From Planctomycetota bacterium (lineage in GTDB: Bacteria > Planctomycetota > Phycisphaerae > WQYP01): DNA of 39,117 bases. Shown here in pieces: positions 24,182-32,488 of this stretch. The notes beneath the pieces were generated by a model, which saw nothing but the letters and a program-made list of their open reading frames with translations, did not search any database and was not told where the DNA came from. A program made the translations under genes and the position numbers. The stretch lies in the NCBI GenBank assembly GCA_021808105.1, contig JAKBCC010000025.1:1-39117 (forward strand). The letters run 5' to 3'. Each line of letters starts with the position of its first letter. The first letter of the stretch is position 1.

Positions 24182-24793
24182 TCATTGCCGCGGCATCCCC
24201 TTTGGCTTCTGTAACCGTGCCATTCCTAAGTGATACAGCCGTCGGTGTTGTTGCAAACTGCTGGCGGCCAGTACCAAGTTCCGCACGCAGGACCGCGAAA
24301 AACGGCGCGGCTCCGCTGTCGGTGGCGGACCAATTAGCCGATTCTCCTCCGAAGACCACCGGGCTGCGAACGTATTCGACAGCACAGCAGCAAACGCCAC
24401 TCGCAATCTGGGTGGGTTTATTTTCCACCGCCCAGCGGCGCGTTCGTATTTGGGAATTTCTTTCTGGCACTCGGCGCAGTCCGCATGGCAACACAGCCTA
24501 GCCCAGCGAGCCACATCGCGTTTTTCCGCTAGCGACTTGCCTTCAGCTTGCGTTACGATGCTCCCTAGCACCGGTAAGCAACGGCCAATCCAGCCCTGTG
24601 GCTCTATGCTAACCAATCGCCGTTGGACAGCGATGATCAAACCATTAACCGCTCCCACGGGCTCTGGGAACTCAACCGCTGGCGCAACAACCCGCTGCGC
24701 GACCTCAGAGGAAATTGCGGAAGCAGCCCCTCCTGCGCAACCTCCCGGGGGCGGCCGTGCCGCCTTGAAAGGGTGGATAATCGTTCCGTTCAT
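24182..24793 (-). CDS. Cys-containing hypothetical protein, probably frameshifted
   Basis: The start MNGTIIHPFKAARPPPGGCA is supported by AGGAAG upstream. The first 120 residues read well (AVNGLIIAVQRRLVSIEPQG, a hydrophobic CLPVLGSIVTQ segment, then WARLCCHADCAECQKEIPKY with four close cysteines). After about 24430 the in-frame sequence becomes Arg-rich and unnatural. A different frame running to a stop at 24162 reads much better (VVFGGESANWSATDSGAAPF, FATTPTAVSLRNGTVTEAKG). The hairpin of the intercistronic gap begins right after that second stop. A single-base frameshift near 24420-24440 is therefore likely, giving a protein of about 210 residues. No family recognised. Confidence 0.5.
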   Translation of the reverse strand: MNGTIIHPFKAARPPPGGCAGGAASAISSEVAQRVVAPAVEFPEPVGAVNGLIIAVQRRLVSIEPQGWIGRCLPVLGSIVTQAEGKSLAEKRDVARWARLCCHADCAECQKEIPKYERAAGRWKINPPRLRVAFAAVLSNTFAARWSSEENRLIGPPPTAEPRRFSRSCVRNLVLAASSLQQHRRLYHLGMARLQKPKGMPRQ

Positions 24794-24831
24794 ATCTTCT
24801 TCCTGCCGTAAAAATTTTCCGGCCTCCGTTG

Positions 24832-26709
24832 CTACCACGGGTCGACCGGCGAGCTCCATCCGGTCGCGAGGCCCCGCGCCACGTTGCGTAGCCCCTCTCG
24901 GGCTATCAACCCATCCAGCCGCGTATCGTGCACCCGCCATTGCACCGCCTGCTCGGAAAGCAATGCGGATTTGCGACCCCACCTGATTCCGTATTCTTTC
25001 CAATCCTTCGCCCGCTGCTTTAATACACGCCTGATGTGGGCGTCCCAATTCCGGCCCGCCCCTCTGGTAAGAAAGACCGCGGCCCGGCTTACCATCACGC
25101 CCCCGATCCGCCTCAGTTGCTGAAGCGTCAGGTGCCGCTCGGCACCTTGGCCGTTGATTTCAAAAGCCGCCATTACTGTGCCGTAGCATGCCTGGAGCCA
25201 GTAGACCAGCCGGTTGGCGATCGTGCCGCGAAACCACGGACGCGAATGCACGGAGTAGCCGCGTACCGCCAAGGCACCATCTATTGCCCGTACAACCCTC
25301 ATCGCCACAGGCGCGTATAGCGGCCCCGACGTTACCGCCGGGCAACTCACGTCCGGGCCGTCATTGGATTCCAGACAATGCAGGTTGATTGCCAGATCAA
25401 TGCGGTGGCCGCTGTCGATCCATTTCTGGAAGTAATCGGCATATTCCGATGATTCCATCGTCGGCGGTCCGGTGAATGACTGCGCCGCATTATGGTGAAT
25501 GCATAAGGCCGCACCGTCGGGGTCGAGGATCGGGATAATCTGGAACTGAAAATTTTCGCGCAGCCGCTGCGCAGTGGGTGAATCCGATACCAGGAATTGT
25601 ATGGCTCCCTGCGCCGGCCAGGAGCCATCAATTTCGTCGCCGTTTTCGCGGGCGTAAACGAGTATTCCGGGCCGGCCCTGTTTCCCGGCAACTGGCCTCG
25701 GAATTTCCACCACTTGCAGCGGTCGGCCATGTAGCGATTTGCCAATGGTGACTACTCTGCAGTAACGGTTGCCTTTCAGACTGGCAAGAAAATCCTCGTT
25801 GTACGCAGGCGTATACGGGTAGCGCATCGCAATATATGCCTTATCATGCTTGAACTTTTGCACAAAACAGAGTTCGTTACCGCTGCGCCAGGTGTTGGCG
25901 ATAAAGTGCCATCTCTGGCCGCCGGTATTCGGAAGCACCGCGCCGTTAAACGCCTGTGTAGTTCTGGGATCTGACGGCGGCGCTGATTCCATGGCCCGTA
26001 AGCCGCTGATGCGGCGGCAGTAGCTGTAAACCGGATTAAGCGTCTGCCAGAACTTGATGTTGACGTTGGTTAAATCAAAGCGAATGGTTTTTCCACGGAC
26101 GCCCCGCACCTTGAAAAGAAACCAGAAAAGACATTTGCCGCCGTACATACGAATCTGCGAGCCGGTGAAGGTCAGGGCATAATGCGTGGGGGAGATTTCC
26201 TCTGTGCTGATCGGCACGCTGTTGCTGAAATTGGTAAGTACCTCGATGGATTTTAGATCTTTTGGGGTACCACCATTGGCCATCTGCCAGCGGTGCCGCC
26301 GCTGCTCAAGGGCCGGTTCATACCAGGGCTGGGCGAGCGCGACATATTCCGGCAACGGATTCGCCGGGTCGTTAAGCCAGGGGATTTGGGCGAATGCGAT
26401 GCCGCGCGGCAGCTTTACTTTGGCCAACGCTGATTGCGGAATTGTGGCGGGAATTGCTGATATTTTTCCTGCCGTGTGAGGGGATAAGTGGGAGCGAGCC
26501 TTGGCATATTTGCTGGATGATCTGGCGGAAAATGCCACACCACGGTTGATTGGATTACTTGCGGCGTGGGCGTTGGCGGCAGACGTTGATTTAGGCGGTG
26601 CAACCGCTCCTTTGCGCTGGGAGCAAAAGTAAAGCACTCCAGCCACCAGCGCAACGGCAATGGCCGCAGCCGTAAGGCTTATAATCCATGTGTGCTTTTG
26701 ATTCCGCAT
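24832..26709 (-). CDS. Membrane-anchored M14-like peptidase with altered zinc site
   Basis: This 625-residue protein starts with one membrane helix (WIISLTAAAIAVALVAGVLY), so the rest is outside the cytoplasm. An N-terminal beta domain of about 250 residues is followed by an M14 zinc-carboxypeptidase-like domain (PYTPAYNEDFLASLKGNRYC, IGKSLHGRPLQVVEIP, FQFQIIPILDPDGA). Conserved pieces are Glu359, the second zinc His444 in INLHCLES and the catalytic-type Glu517 in AAFEINGQG. The first zinc ligand of the HxxE motif is Asn356 (ARENGDE), one base from His, which may abolish or change catalysis. ATG 26709 was chosen because the membrane segment follows it. It is the first gene of the accessory minus-strand run. 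Confidence 0.78.
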   Translation of the reverse strand: MRNQKHTWIISLTAAAIAVALVAGVLYFCSQRKGAVAPPKSTSAANAHAASNPINRGVAFSARSSSKYAKARSHLSPHTAGKISAIPATIPQSALAKVKLPRGIAFAQIPWLNDPANPLPEYVALAQPWYEPALEQRRHRWQMANGGTPKDLKSIEVLTNFSNSVPISTEEISPTHYALTFTGSQIRMYGGKCLFWFLFKVRGVRGKTIRFDLTNVNIKFWQTLNPVYSYCRRISGLRAMESAPPSDPRTTQAFNGAVLPNTGGQRWHFIANTWRSGNELCFVQKFKHDKAYIAMRYPYTPAYNEDFLASLKGNRYCRVVTIGKSLHGRPLQVVEIPRPVAGKQGRPGILVYARENGDEIDGSWPAQGAIQFLVSDSPTAQRLRENFQFQIIPILDPDGAALCIHHNAAQSFTGPPTMESSEYADYFQKWIDSGHRIDLAINLHCLESNDGPDVSCPAVTSGPLYAPVAMRVVRAIDGALAVRGYSVHSRPWFRGTIANRLVYWLQACYGTVMAAFEINGQGAERHLTLQQLRRIGGVMVSRAAVFLTRGAGRNWDAHIRRVLKQRAKDWKEYGIRWGRKSALLSEQAVQWRVHDTRLDGLIAREGLRNVARGLATGWSSPVDPW

Positions 26710-27009
26710 GTGCGCGTCCAATGAAGGCCATGACACAAAACAGGAAAACCGGCCACATCTGCAACCAGCACCAACCAAATTGAAAAACTACCACCACGAA
26801 TCGCGATACTGCGGCGAAGAACACCGCCGCCAGATCACGGACGGGATAAATGATACCCCCCCCCCTCAAAAAAAGGCAAGCGCAAAATGCAAATATTTAT
26901 TTTTTCTTGTAGCCTCCCACCCAAATTATTTACCACGAAAATGCCACTAATTACCATTTACCAAACGCCGCCTAATTATGTTGGCTTTGCGACGCAATGC
27001 CGATCCGCC
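26710..27009. other. Intergenic region, no gene seen
   Basis: An AT-rich stretch (about 26870-26960) with poly-C and poly-A tracts lies between two minus-strand genes. It probably holds the promoter of the M14-like gene. I find no convincing reading frame or structured element. Confidence 0.35.
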
Positions 27010-27417
27010 TCATGGAAGCGGGCGGCAGCGGGCAGAATTACATCCGCCGAAGAGGCGTACGCGGTTTTTGGCAAATGCGCGGTAGGCGATGTTTGCGAGC
27101 CTTCGCACCGGGGGCACGCGCAACAGATTGATCAATATCAAACGATCCATCCGCTGGGGCAGCGCACGCCAAATACAAATAAATGCGTCAACTGCGGTAA
27201 AGATCTGCCCGTCGGAGGTCAATACGTGCATGACATCATGGACATGTTGAGCATCCAGGCCATAGGCTGTAGCATTGAAATCCGGCGCGGCGATGTTGAT
27301 GGCCTGAAGGTGCCCAAGACGATCGTTCCGGAGATGGCGTTGAATTTCGCGGTTACAGACCGGACATTGACCATCATAAAAAATGCGAAGCGGATAATAT
27401 TGCGGCGAGCTATTCAT
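27010..27417 (-). CDS. DCC-family thiol-disulfide protein (DUF393)
   Basis: This 135-residue protein has the DUF393 signature FYDGQCPVCNREI (residues 13-25), a thioredoxin-like CxxC (C18, C21) preceded by YDG. It continues with AINIAAPDFNATAYGLD, the HVLTSDGQIFTAVDAFICIW core and RRLANIAYRAFAKNRVRLFGG, all typical of the DCC family. These proteins are predicted thiol oxidoreductases of unknown partner. It has no signal peptide, so it is probably cytoplasmic or membrane-peripheral. ATG 27417 was chosen over 27429 because the sequence before it is not conserved. It is divergent from the ECF sigma gene and lies next to the Cys-rich secretion cluster, which may or may not be meaningful. Confidence 0.85.
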   Translation of the reverse strand: MNSSPQYYPLRIFYDGQCPVCNREIQRHLRNDRLGHLQAINIAAPDFNATAYGLDAQHVHDVMHVLTSDGQIFTAVDAFICIWRALPQRMDRLILINLLRVPPVRRLANIAYRAFAKNRVRLFGGCNSARCRPLP

Positions 27418-27606
27418 ACGCACTAACATTAGGCGATTCGTCCGGGCGAATCCAGAAGTAACTGATAATTTTCGTTTTTGCGTTAAATAAAAAATTCTGC
27501 CGTGGGTAAATCGCTGTGAAAATGAATTCTCCCGGAGCCAACGTTTACAATAGCTAAGGCGGATCGAACAAAAAAACGATATTCCGCGTAATAAAGGAAG
27601 GCCCGA

Positions 27607-28203
27607 ATGGCCACGGATGAAGATCTTATTGCGGAGTTTGTGGCCGGTAATCAGGCCGCATTCGCTGAATTGGTGGAACGCTATCGCAGAGAGCTATTTA
27701 GCTTTCTTCAACGATTTATCAATGAGGCGGCCTTAGCGGAGGATTTATTTCAGGAGACATTTATACAGGTATACCGTAGCGCCCCGACTTTTGACCTGGA
27801 ACGGCGATTTCGGCCATGGCTGTTTACCATTGCAGCCAATAAAGCACGGGATTATCTGCGGGCATCCATGCGTCGCAATACACAGTCTCTGGATAATATC
27901 GCGGGGGCGGATGGGGATCAGGGAACGTTTATTGAATTCATGGAGTCTGATACGCTGTCCGCTCCAGAGCGGTTAATAGATATGGAAGATGCCGATGCGG
28001 TGCGGCAAATCATCGCCCGGATGCCCACAATTTATCGGGAGGTTTTGTTGTTAAGTTATTACAACCGCTTTGCCTATAAAGAAATTGCCGAGATGCTGGG
28101 CATTCCTCTGGGAACGGTTAAAAGTCGGCTCCATTCGGCGCTGGCCATGTTCGGTGAGGCGTGGAAGCTGCGCGTCGGTGAAGGAAACGAACGTCGTCAA
28201 TAA
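27607..28203 (+). CDS. ECF RNA polymerase sigma factor
   Basis: This is a 198-residue sigma70-family factor of the extracytoplasmic-function group. Region 2 spans about 15-85 (YRRELFSFLQRFINEAALAEDLFQETFIQVYRSAP, then FRPWLFTIAANKARDYLR). Region 4 spans about 135-190 (RMPTIYREVLLLSYYNRFAYKEIAEMLGIPLGTVKSRLHSALAMF). There is no region 3, as expected. GGAAGG lies a few bases before the ATG. The next gene, 69 bp downstream, encodes a membrane protein with the layout of an anti-sigma factor, so the pair probably responds to an envelope signal. An AT-rich upstream region would hold its promoter. Confidence 0.93.
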   Translation: MATDEDLIAEFVAGNQAAFAELVERYRRELFSFLQRFINEAALAEDLFQETFIQVYRSAPTFDLERRFRPWLFTIAANKARDYLRASMRRNTQSLDNIAGADGDQGTFIEFMESDTLSAPERLIDMEDADAVRQIIARMPTIYREVLLLSYYNRFAYKEIAEMLGIPLGTVKSRLHSALAMFGEAWKLRVGEGNERRQ

Positions 28204-28272
28204 GCGTGGATGATCCGGCTGCGGAGCTGCCGGGAGATGATGTAATTACGCAGGTGAGCTAGGATAAACCCC

Positions 28273-29271
28273 ATGAATGACCACCCGGAAAAACCTGTTC
28301 AACCGCTGGCGGAGCATGAAGCGGCGTATATGGATGCGCTGCTGGAGCACGGCACGGATGGGCATGCGCCTACGGGCGCGCACGACCCAACCGTCTGCCC
28401 GCCGCGACTCCTGGAAATTATTCACGCCCTGGCCCAATTGCCGCCGGTGGAACCACCGCTGGATTTAACCCGTCGGACCGTGGCCGCAGCCGGCGCTGCA
28501 CCAGTGCTGCGCATAACACCCCATGCCGGTAAATCCATGCTCACGAACACCCGGCTCAAAGCCCGTACGTGGGACCCCCGCAAAGCGGACATCGCGGTCA
28601 TGCTGATCGCAGCCGCATTGCTGCTGACGGTTACACTTTTCCAACTCAATAAAGCCCGCACCCTGGCGGTACAAACGGACTGTGCGGACAACCTGGCGAT
28701 GCTGGGAACCGCGTTTGGACAATATGCAGCGACTGACGGCGGCCTGCTGCCACGTATTGCTGTACCCGCCGATCATGACTGGCTGCCGCGCAGTATGACC
28801 CCCCTGGCGCACCGTGCGGCCAATGCGCATGGCAATTTGGCCAATCTTGCCCCCATGCTTAATGCGCGGACACGCTATACCGCCTGGACACGGATGATCT
28901 GCCCGGCGGTGGCCGGGCTGAAAGTAACGCGCAGCAGCACGCATCCGGCATGGTCTAACGTTGGATATAGCTATATCGATGAGTTGTCCGCCTATCATCA
29001 TCATTGGGGACAAGGCGGACACATCGCCATCATGGCGGATCGGAATCCATTGTTTTATGGCGGAGGCGCGGGACAGGTCAATATGAATTCATGGAATCAT
29101 GCCAGCCGGGGGCAGAATGTTCTTTATGATGATGGCAGTGTTTTCTGGAGGCACACGCCGGATGTCGGCCCGCAGCATGATAATATCTGGACCTTGGGAA
29201 ACCCGCCGATGTTAGTCTATTCAGGCATGGAAGAACCTGCATCCCGTTACGACATTATTTTAGTACCGTAA
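28273..29271 (+). CDS. Membrane protein with prepilin-like (DUF1559-type) outer domain; probable anti-sigma factor
   Basis: This 332-residue protein has a cytoplasmic N-terminus of about 105 residues, one helix (about 106-125, AVMLIAAALLLTVTLFQLNKA) and an external domain. The outer domain opens NLAMLGTAFGQYAATDGGLLP, the usual start of DUF1559 pseudopilin domains after their helix, and ends SWNHASRGQNVLYDDGSVFW, the H-X9-DG-type motif of those proteins. The cytoplasmic part, directly downstream of an ECF sigma gene, is where an anti-sigma domain is expected, though no zinc motif (HxxxCxxC) is present. Role as sensor/anti-sigma is inferred from position. Convergent with cdaR, eight bases apart. 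Confidence 0.68.
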   Translation: MNDHPEKPVQPLAEHEAAYMDALLEHGTDGHAPTGAHDPTVCPPRLLEIIHALAQLPPVEPPLDLTRRTVAAAGAAPVLRITPHAGKSMLTNTRLKARTWDPRKADIAVMLIAAALLLTVTLFQLNKARTLAVQTDCADNLAMLGTAFGQYAATDGGLLPRIAVPADHDWLPRSMTPLAHRAANAHGNLANLAPMLNARTRYTAWTRMICPAVAGLKVTRSSTHPAWSNVGYSYIDELSAYHHHWGQGGHIAIMADRNPLFYGGGAGQVNMNSWNHASRGQNVLYDDGSVFWRHTPDVGPQHDNIWTLGNPPMLVYSGMEEPASRYDIILVP

Positions 29272-29279
29272 CGTGTCGC

Positions 29280-30407
29280 TTACTGTCCGACATTCGCGGT
29301 GGATGATGGCGGCGCTGTCGGAGCTAACGCACGCGCGGCGGCGGAGGGACGGTAGGAAATTTTACACAAAATGGTTCTCGGTGCCTTTACCAGCGTAATT
29401 CCCGCCGGCAGCGCGTATCGAATGTGATGCGCTACCCAGCCCGCGGTGACGGTGATGGAGGGGGTGATATTTAAAAAAGCCACCACGCGCTGCCGCACAG
29501 GGGCTAAATCTCCTGCCAGCATTTTTCGCCCCAGGCGTTGCAATGCGGGGCGGGAGCCGGCCACGATCACTTGCACCGTTTCCGGTCGAATGGAGATGTT
29601 GTAGCGATTGACCAGCCACGAAGAACCGCGAATCCAAACTGGTACGATCCCGAGCTTTAACTTGTGGGCCGGCTCAGCCGGTACGGTGAAACTCACCAGC
29701 GCCGTGACGGGTGTGACATTCACCTGAGCATTGACTGCTCCGGGATAACGCACCACCAATTGTGCCTGCACCGTTTGCCGCGTGCGCGGCGGCAACGTGG
29801 TCAAATCCGACAAAGGTTGCGCTACCACCCGCACTTGATCCTGCCCTCCAATGCTGGTCAGCAGACTCTTGGGTAATTGTATCTGCGCCACAGCTGGAAT
29901 AATGCGGGCGGCAACATGGTGCAATGCGGTGAAGGAAATGGGCCGGGAAATCGACACCATCTGATCGACCGCAAGTTGAATGCGGGCGGGCGTGGCGGAG
30001 ATGACCCTTACATGACGCTGGCGGAAATAGGGTAAATCATTGAGCACCCGCACAGAGCTGATATAGTTTTTGGAGCCGATGGTTAACGTGCTTAGCCGCC
30101 GCACCACGTACGCGAGATTGTTGCGGTCATCACGGGTAAAAATAGCGCGGCCATCCGCCTGATCGCGAATCTGCTGCACCTGATCGCGCGGCCCCTGGAT
30201 ATTAACGTGAAATTCCGCATTGGCGGGGCTGACAATCTGGACAATATCATTGGCGTCACTGGGCGGCACGACCACGCTGATCTGAAAAGGCAAGTTGTTT
30301 TCAATGGCCGTAAGATGGGCGTCGGCGTACATCCACAAAAGCAGTGTCAGCAGCAGCGTCAGCGGCACAACTTTCAGGCGTTCCCAGATCACACGTTGTT
30401 GAGCCAT
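29280..30407 (-). CDS. cdaR: YbbR-domain protein, CdaR-like regulator of diadenylate cyclase
   Basis: This 375-residue protein has an N-terminal membrane helix (VVPLTLLLTLLLWMYADAHL) followed by several tandem YbbR domains outside the membrane (LPFQISVVVPPSD..., ...). The repeat phrase IPVWIRGSSWLV and PETVQVIVAGSRPALQRL are typical. CdaR binds and modulates the membrane cyclase CdaA, encoded just upstream (82 bp gap) on the same strand. GGGAAG lies near the ATG. A small hairpin (CGGCCC/GGGCCG, about 30426-30440) precedes it. The C-terminal tail (RALAPTAPPSSTANVGQ) is low complexity. The glmM gene, often third in this operon, is not here. Confidence 0.85.
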   Translation of the reverse strand: MAQQRVIWERLKVVPLTLLLTLLLWMYADAHLTAIENNLPFQISVVVPPSDANDIVQIVSPANAEFHVNIQGPRDQVQQIRDQADGRAIFTRDDRNNLAYVVRRLSTLTIGSKNYISSVRVLNDLPYFRQRHVRVISATPARIQLAVDQMVSISRPISFTALHHVAARIIPAVAQIQLPKSLLTSIGGQDQVRVVAQPLSDLTTLPPRTRQTVQAQLVVRYPGAVNAQVNVTPVTALVSFTVPAEPAHKLKLGIVPVWIRGSSWLVNRYNISIRPETVQVIVAGSRPALQRLGRKMLAGDLAPVRQRVVAFLNITPSITVTAGWVAHHIRYALPAGITLVKAPRTILCKISYRPSAAARALAPTAPPSSTANVGQ

Positions 30408-30489
30408 AATCGTTATTCTTCCCGGCCCACCGGGCCGAAACTTATTTAACCGAGACACCCGGCATTATCTCCTGCGGGGCTGCCATCCC

Positions 30490-31305
30490 TTACGCGGCCG
30501 AACGGTGCGGCACAGAATGATCGGGTTTCTGTAAAGCATGGGTGAGGCTTTCGCGCAACTGTTCACTGGTGAGTTCCCGGACAAACTCACCTCGCATAGC
30601 AATGCTGATAATACCGGTCTCCTCACTGACAACAATAATGATGGCATCACTTTCCTGCGACAAGCCCAGAGCCGCCCGATGCCGCGCCCCCATGTCCGGG
30701 CTGACTTCAATACCTTCCGCCAGGGGAAACTGCACCCCCGCCGCGGCAATGCGACCATCGCGGATTACCACGCCCATATCGTGAAGCATGGAACCGGGCC
30801 AGAAAATAGTGTTTAATAATTCAGGTGTGGCATCCGCGTTAAGCATGGTTCCCTGCTCCAGCAAAGCACCCAGGCCCACTTCCCGTTCCACGGCAATTAA
30901 GGCTCCAATACGATTGCGGGAGCAATATTCGGCAGTTTGGCACAGACAGTCAATTAAGCGCCGGGAGGCGGAACTACCGGGGCGGAAAAATCGCGTTTCC
31001 CCGAGACGAATTAACGCGCGGCGTAATTCAGGCTGAAATACCACGACGATGGCAAAACTGGTAAAGACCAGGAGGCGGCTGAAAAGAAATTCCACCTGCG
31101 GCAGCTTGTTGCCGCCAAGTTTAATAATGGTGTAGGCGATAATTAAAAAAAGCGCCACGCCCTTGATGAGTCGCGCGCCACGGGTGCCGCGCAAAAACTC
31201 CAACACCCAGTACACCACCACGCCAATCAGGGCCAGTTCCAGCGTGACAACCCACCAGGGATAGGCGGTCAACCGGTTCAGCAGTGTGTGTAAAAAATCC
31301 AGCAT
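30490..31305 (-). CDS. cdaA: Diadenylate cyclase CdaA, with altered DGA motif
   Basis: This membrane enzyme makes c-di-AMP from two ATP. It has 271 residues: three N-terminal membrane helices (about 18-38, 48-62, 75-90), then a DisA_N/DAC cyclase domain. The RHR motif is intact (RHR, 208-210, in GARHRAALG) and IIIVVSEETG follows. The usual DGA motif of the active site reads D176-M177-G178 (LHDMGVVIRDGRIAAAG), which may weaken or change activity, or may be a lineage variant. It is followed by cdaR. Start ATG 31305 gives the standard helix order; sequence upstream in the same frame is not coding. RBS is weak. It is divergent from the SDR-type gene. Confidence 0.9.
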   Translation of the reverse strand: MLDFLHTLLNRLTAYPWWVVTLELALIGVVVYWVLEFLRGTRGARLIKGVALFLIIAYTIIKLGGNKLPQVEFLFSRLLVFTSFAIVVVFQPELRRALIRLGETRFFRPGSSASRRLIDCLCQTAEYCSRNRIGALIAVEREVGLGALLEQGTMLNADATPELLNTIFWPGSMLHDMGVVIRDGRIAAAGVQFPLAEGIEVSPDMGARHRAALGLSQESDAIIIVVSEETGIISIAMRGEFVRELTSEQLRESLTHALQKPDHSVPHRSAA

Positions 31306-31428
31306 GCAACCATCAGTATAAGCGTCGGACCGGCGATGGGAAACAATGCGGAGCCGGCATGCAAAAGCGCGGCTACAATAACTTCGGCAAAACCGGAAGG
31401 CCGCCAGGTTTGTGAAGGATCCGTATAT

Positions 31429-32376
31429 ATGATGCAATCCGATAAAAAGGGAGTTGTGCTGGTGACCGGCGGCACGGGATTTGTGGGGCAAAGCACCGTC
31501 CGGCGGCTGATGCAAGCAGGATATAAGGCCCGCATTCTGGCCAGAAAACTGCCAGCGGGCCAAACGGATCATCCATTGGTGGAATTTTGCACGGGCAATG
31601 TCGTGGATGGGCAAGGCGTGGAATCGGCGATGCAGGGCTGCACAGCGGTGATTCACCTCGTGGGAATTATTCGTGAAACGCGCTTCCAAAGCTTTGAGCA
31701 GGCCCATGTGCAGGCCACCGAAATTGTGCTGAAAGCAGCCTCCGGTGCCGGAGTCCGGCGGTATATTCACATGTCCGCGTCCGGCACGCGGGAACATGCG
31801 GCGGCGCAGTATCACCAGACCAAATGGCGGGCGGAACAGATGGTGCGGGCGGCAAATCTGAACTGGACTATTTTTCGGCCGGGGCTGATTCATGGGCCCG
31901 ATGGGGAATTTACAAAAATGGTGGTGCAATGGCATCGCGGCAAGGCACCACCCTTTTTATTTATGCCATATTTTGGCGGCGGCCCGCTGGGGCAGCGGGC
32001 GGTAGCGCGCGTGCAACCCATTTTTGTCGAGGACCTCGCCGATGTGCTCGTGCGAGCCTTGGAATTACCAGACACGGAAAAGCGGACGTATGAAGTCGGA
32101 GGTCCAGATCAATTCACGTGGCCCGTCATGCTGGAAGTTTTTAATACCGTTTTACCCAAGCCGCGGCGTGCGATTCTGGGAATACCCTTCTGGCCGGCCA
32201 AAGCGTTGTCCGCCTTTCCATTACCGGGATTGCCGTTTAATCATGATCAAGTCATCATGGCCGGGGAGGACAGTGTATGTGATCTTGTGGCGGTAAAGCG
32301 CGATTTTCCGGGCTTTGCGCCGCAAACACTGGAGGCCGGCGTTCGAAGCTATATCACAACTATGCGCCCTGATTGA
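31429..32376 (+). CDS. NAD(P)-binding SDR-type epimerase/dehydratase-like protein
   Basis: This 315-residue protein is an atypical short-chain dehydrogenase with a Rossmann start VVLVTGGTGFVGQSTVRRLM (9-28). It continues with VEFCTGNVVDGQGVESAMQG, the VIHLVGIIRE segment, YHQTKWRAE (YxxxK) and WTIFRPGLIHGPDGEF. This pattern matches NmrA/NDUFA9-like proteins, which bind NAD(P) and are often associated with complex I or quinone enzymes rather than acting as plain epimerases. AAGGA lies nine bases before ATG 31429. An ATG at 31336 lacks an RBS and overlaps the divergent promoter of cdaA. Substrate unknown. Confidence 0.82.
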   Translation: MMQSDKKGVVLVTGGTGFVGQSTVRRLMQAGYKARILARKLPAGQTDHPLVEFCTGNVVDGQGVESAMQGCTAVIHLVGIIRETRFQSFEQAHVQATEIVLKAASGAGVRRYIHMSASGTREHAAAQYHQTKWRAEQMVRAANLNWTIFRPGLIHGPDGEFTKMVVQWHRGKAPPFLFMPYFGGGPLGQRAVARVQPIFVEDLADVLVRALELPDTEKRTYEVGGPDQFTWPVMLEVFNTVLPKPRRAILGIPFWPAKALSAFPLPGLPFNHDQVIMAGEDSVCDLVAVKRDFPGFAPQTLEAGVRSYITTMRPD

Positions 32377-32488
32377 TCACATGGGATCGCGCAAATGAGA
32401 ACCGATGAACCATAGACGCGCGGACGGAATTGCGGCGGTGAATTTCCGGCCTCGGCCCCAATGAATAAGTGCGCATTTGCGCGGCGAT

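Noticed and set aside
26887..27426. Plus-strand frame opposite the DCC-family gene
   Set aside because: The minus strand shows the complete DUF393 motif, so this frame is a shadow.
32389..32482. 9-bp inverted repeat GCGCAAATG/CATTTGCGC between convergent genes
   Set aside because: The arms are about 76 bp apart with no T-tract; too weak to call a terminator or element.
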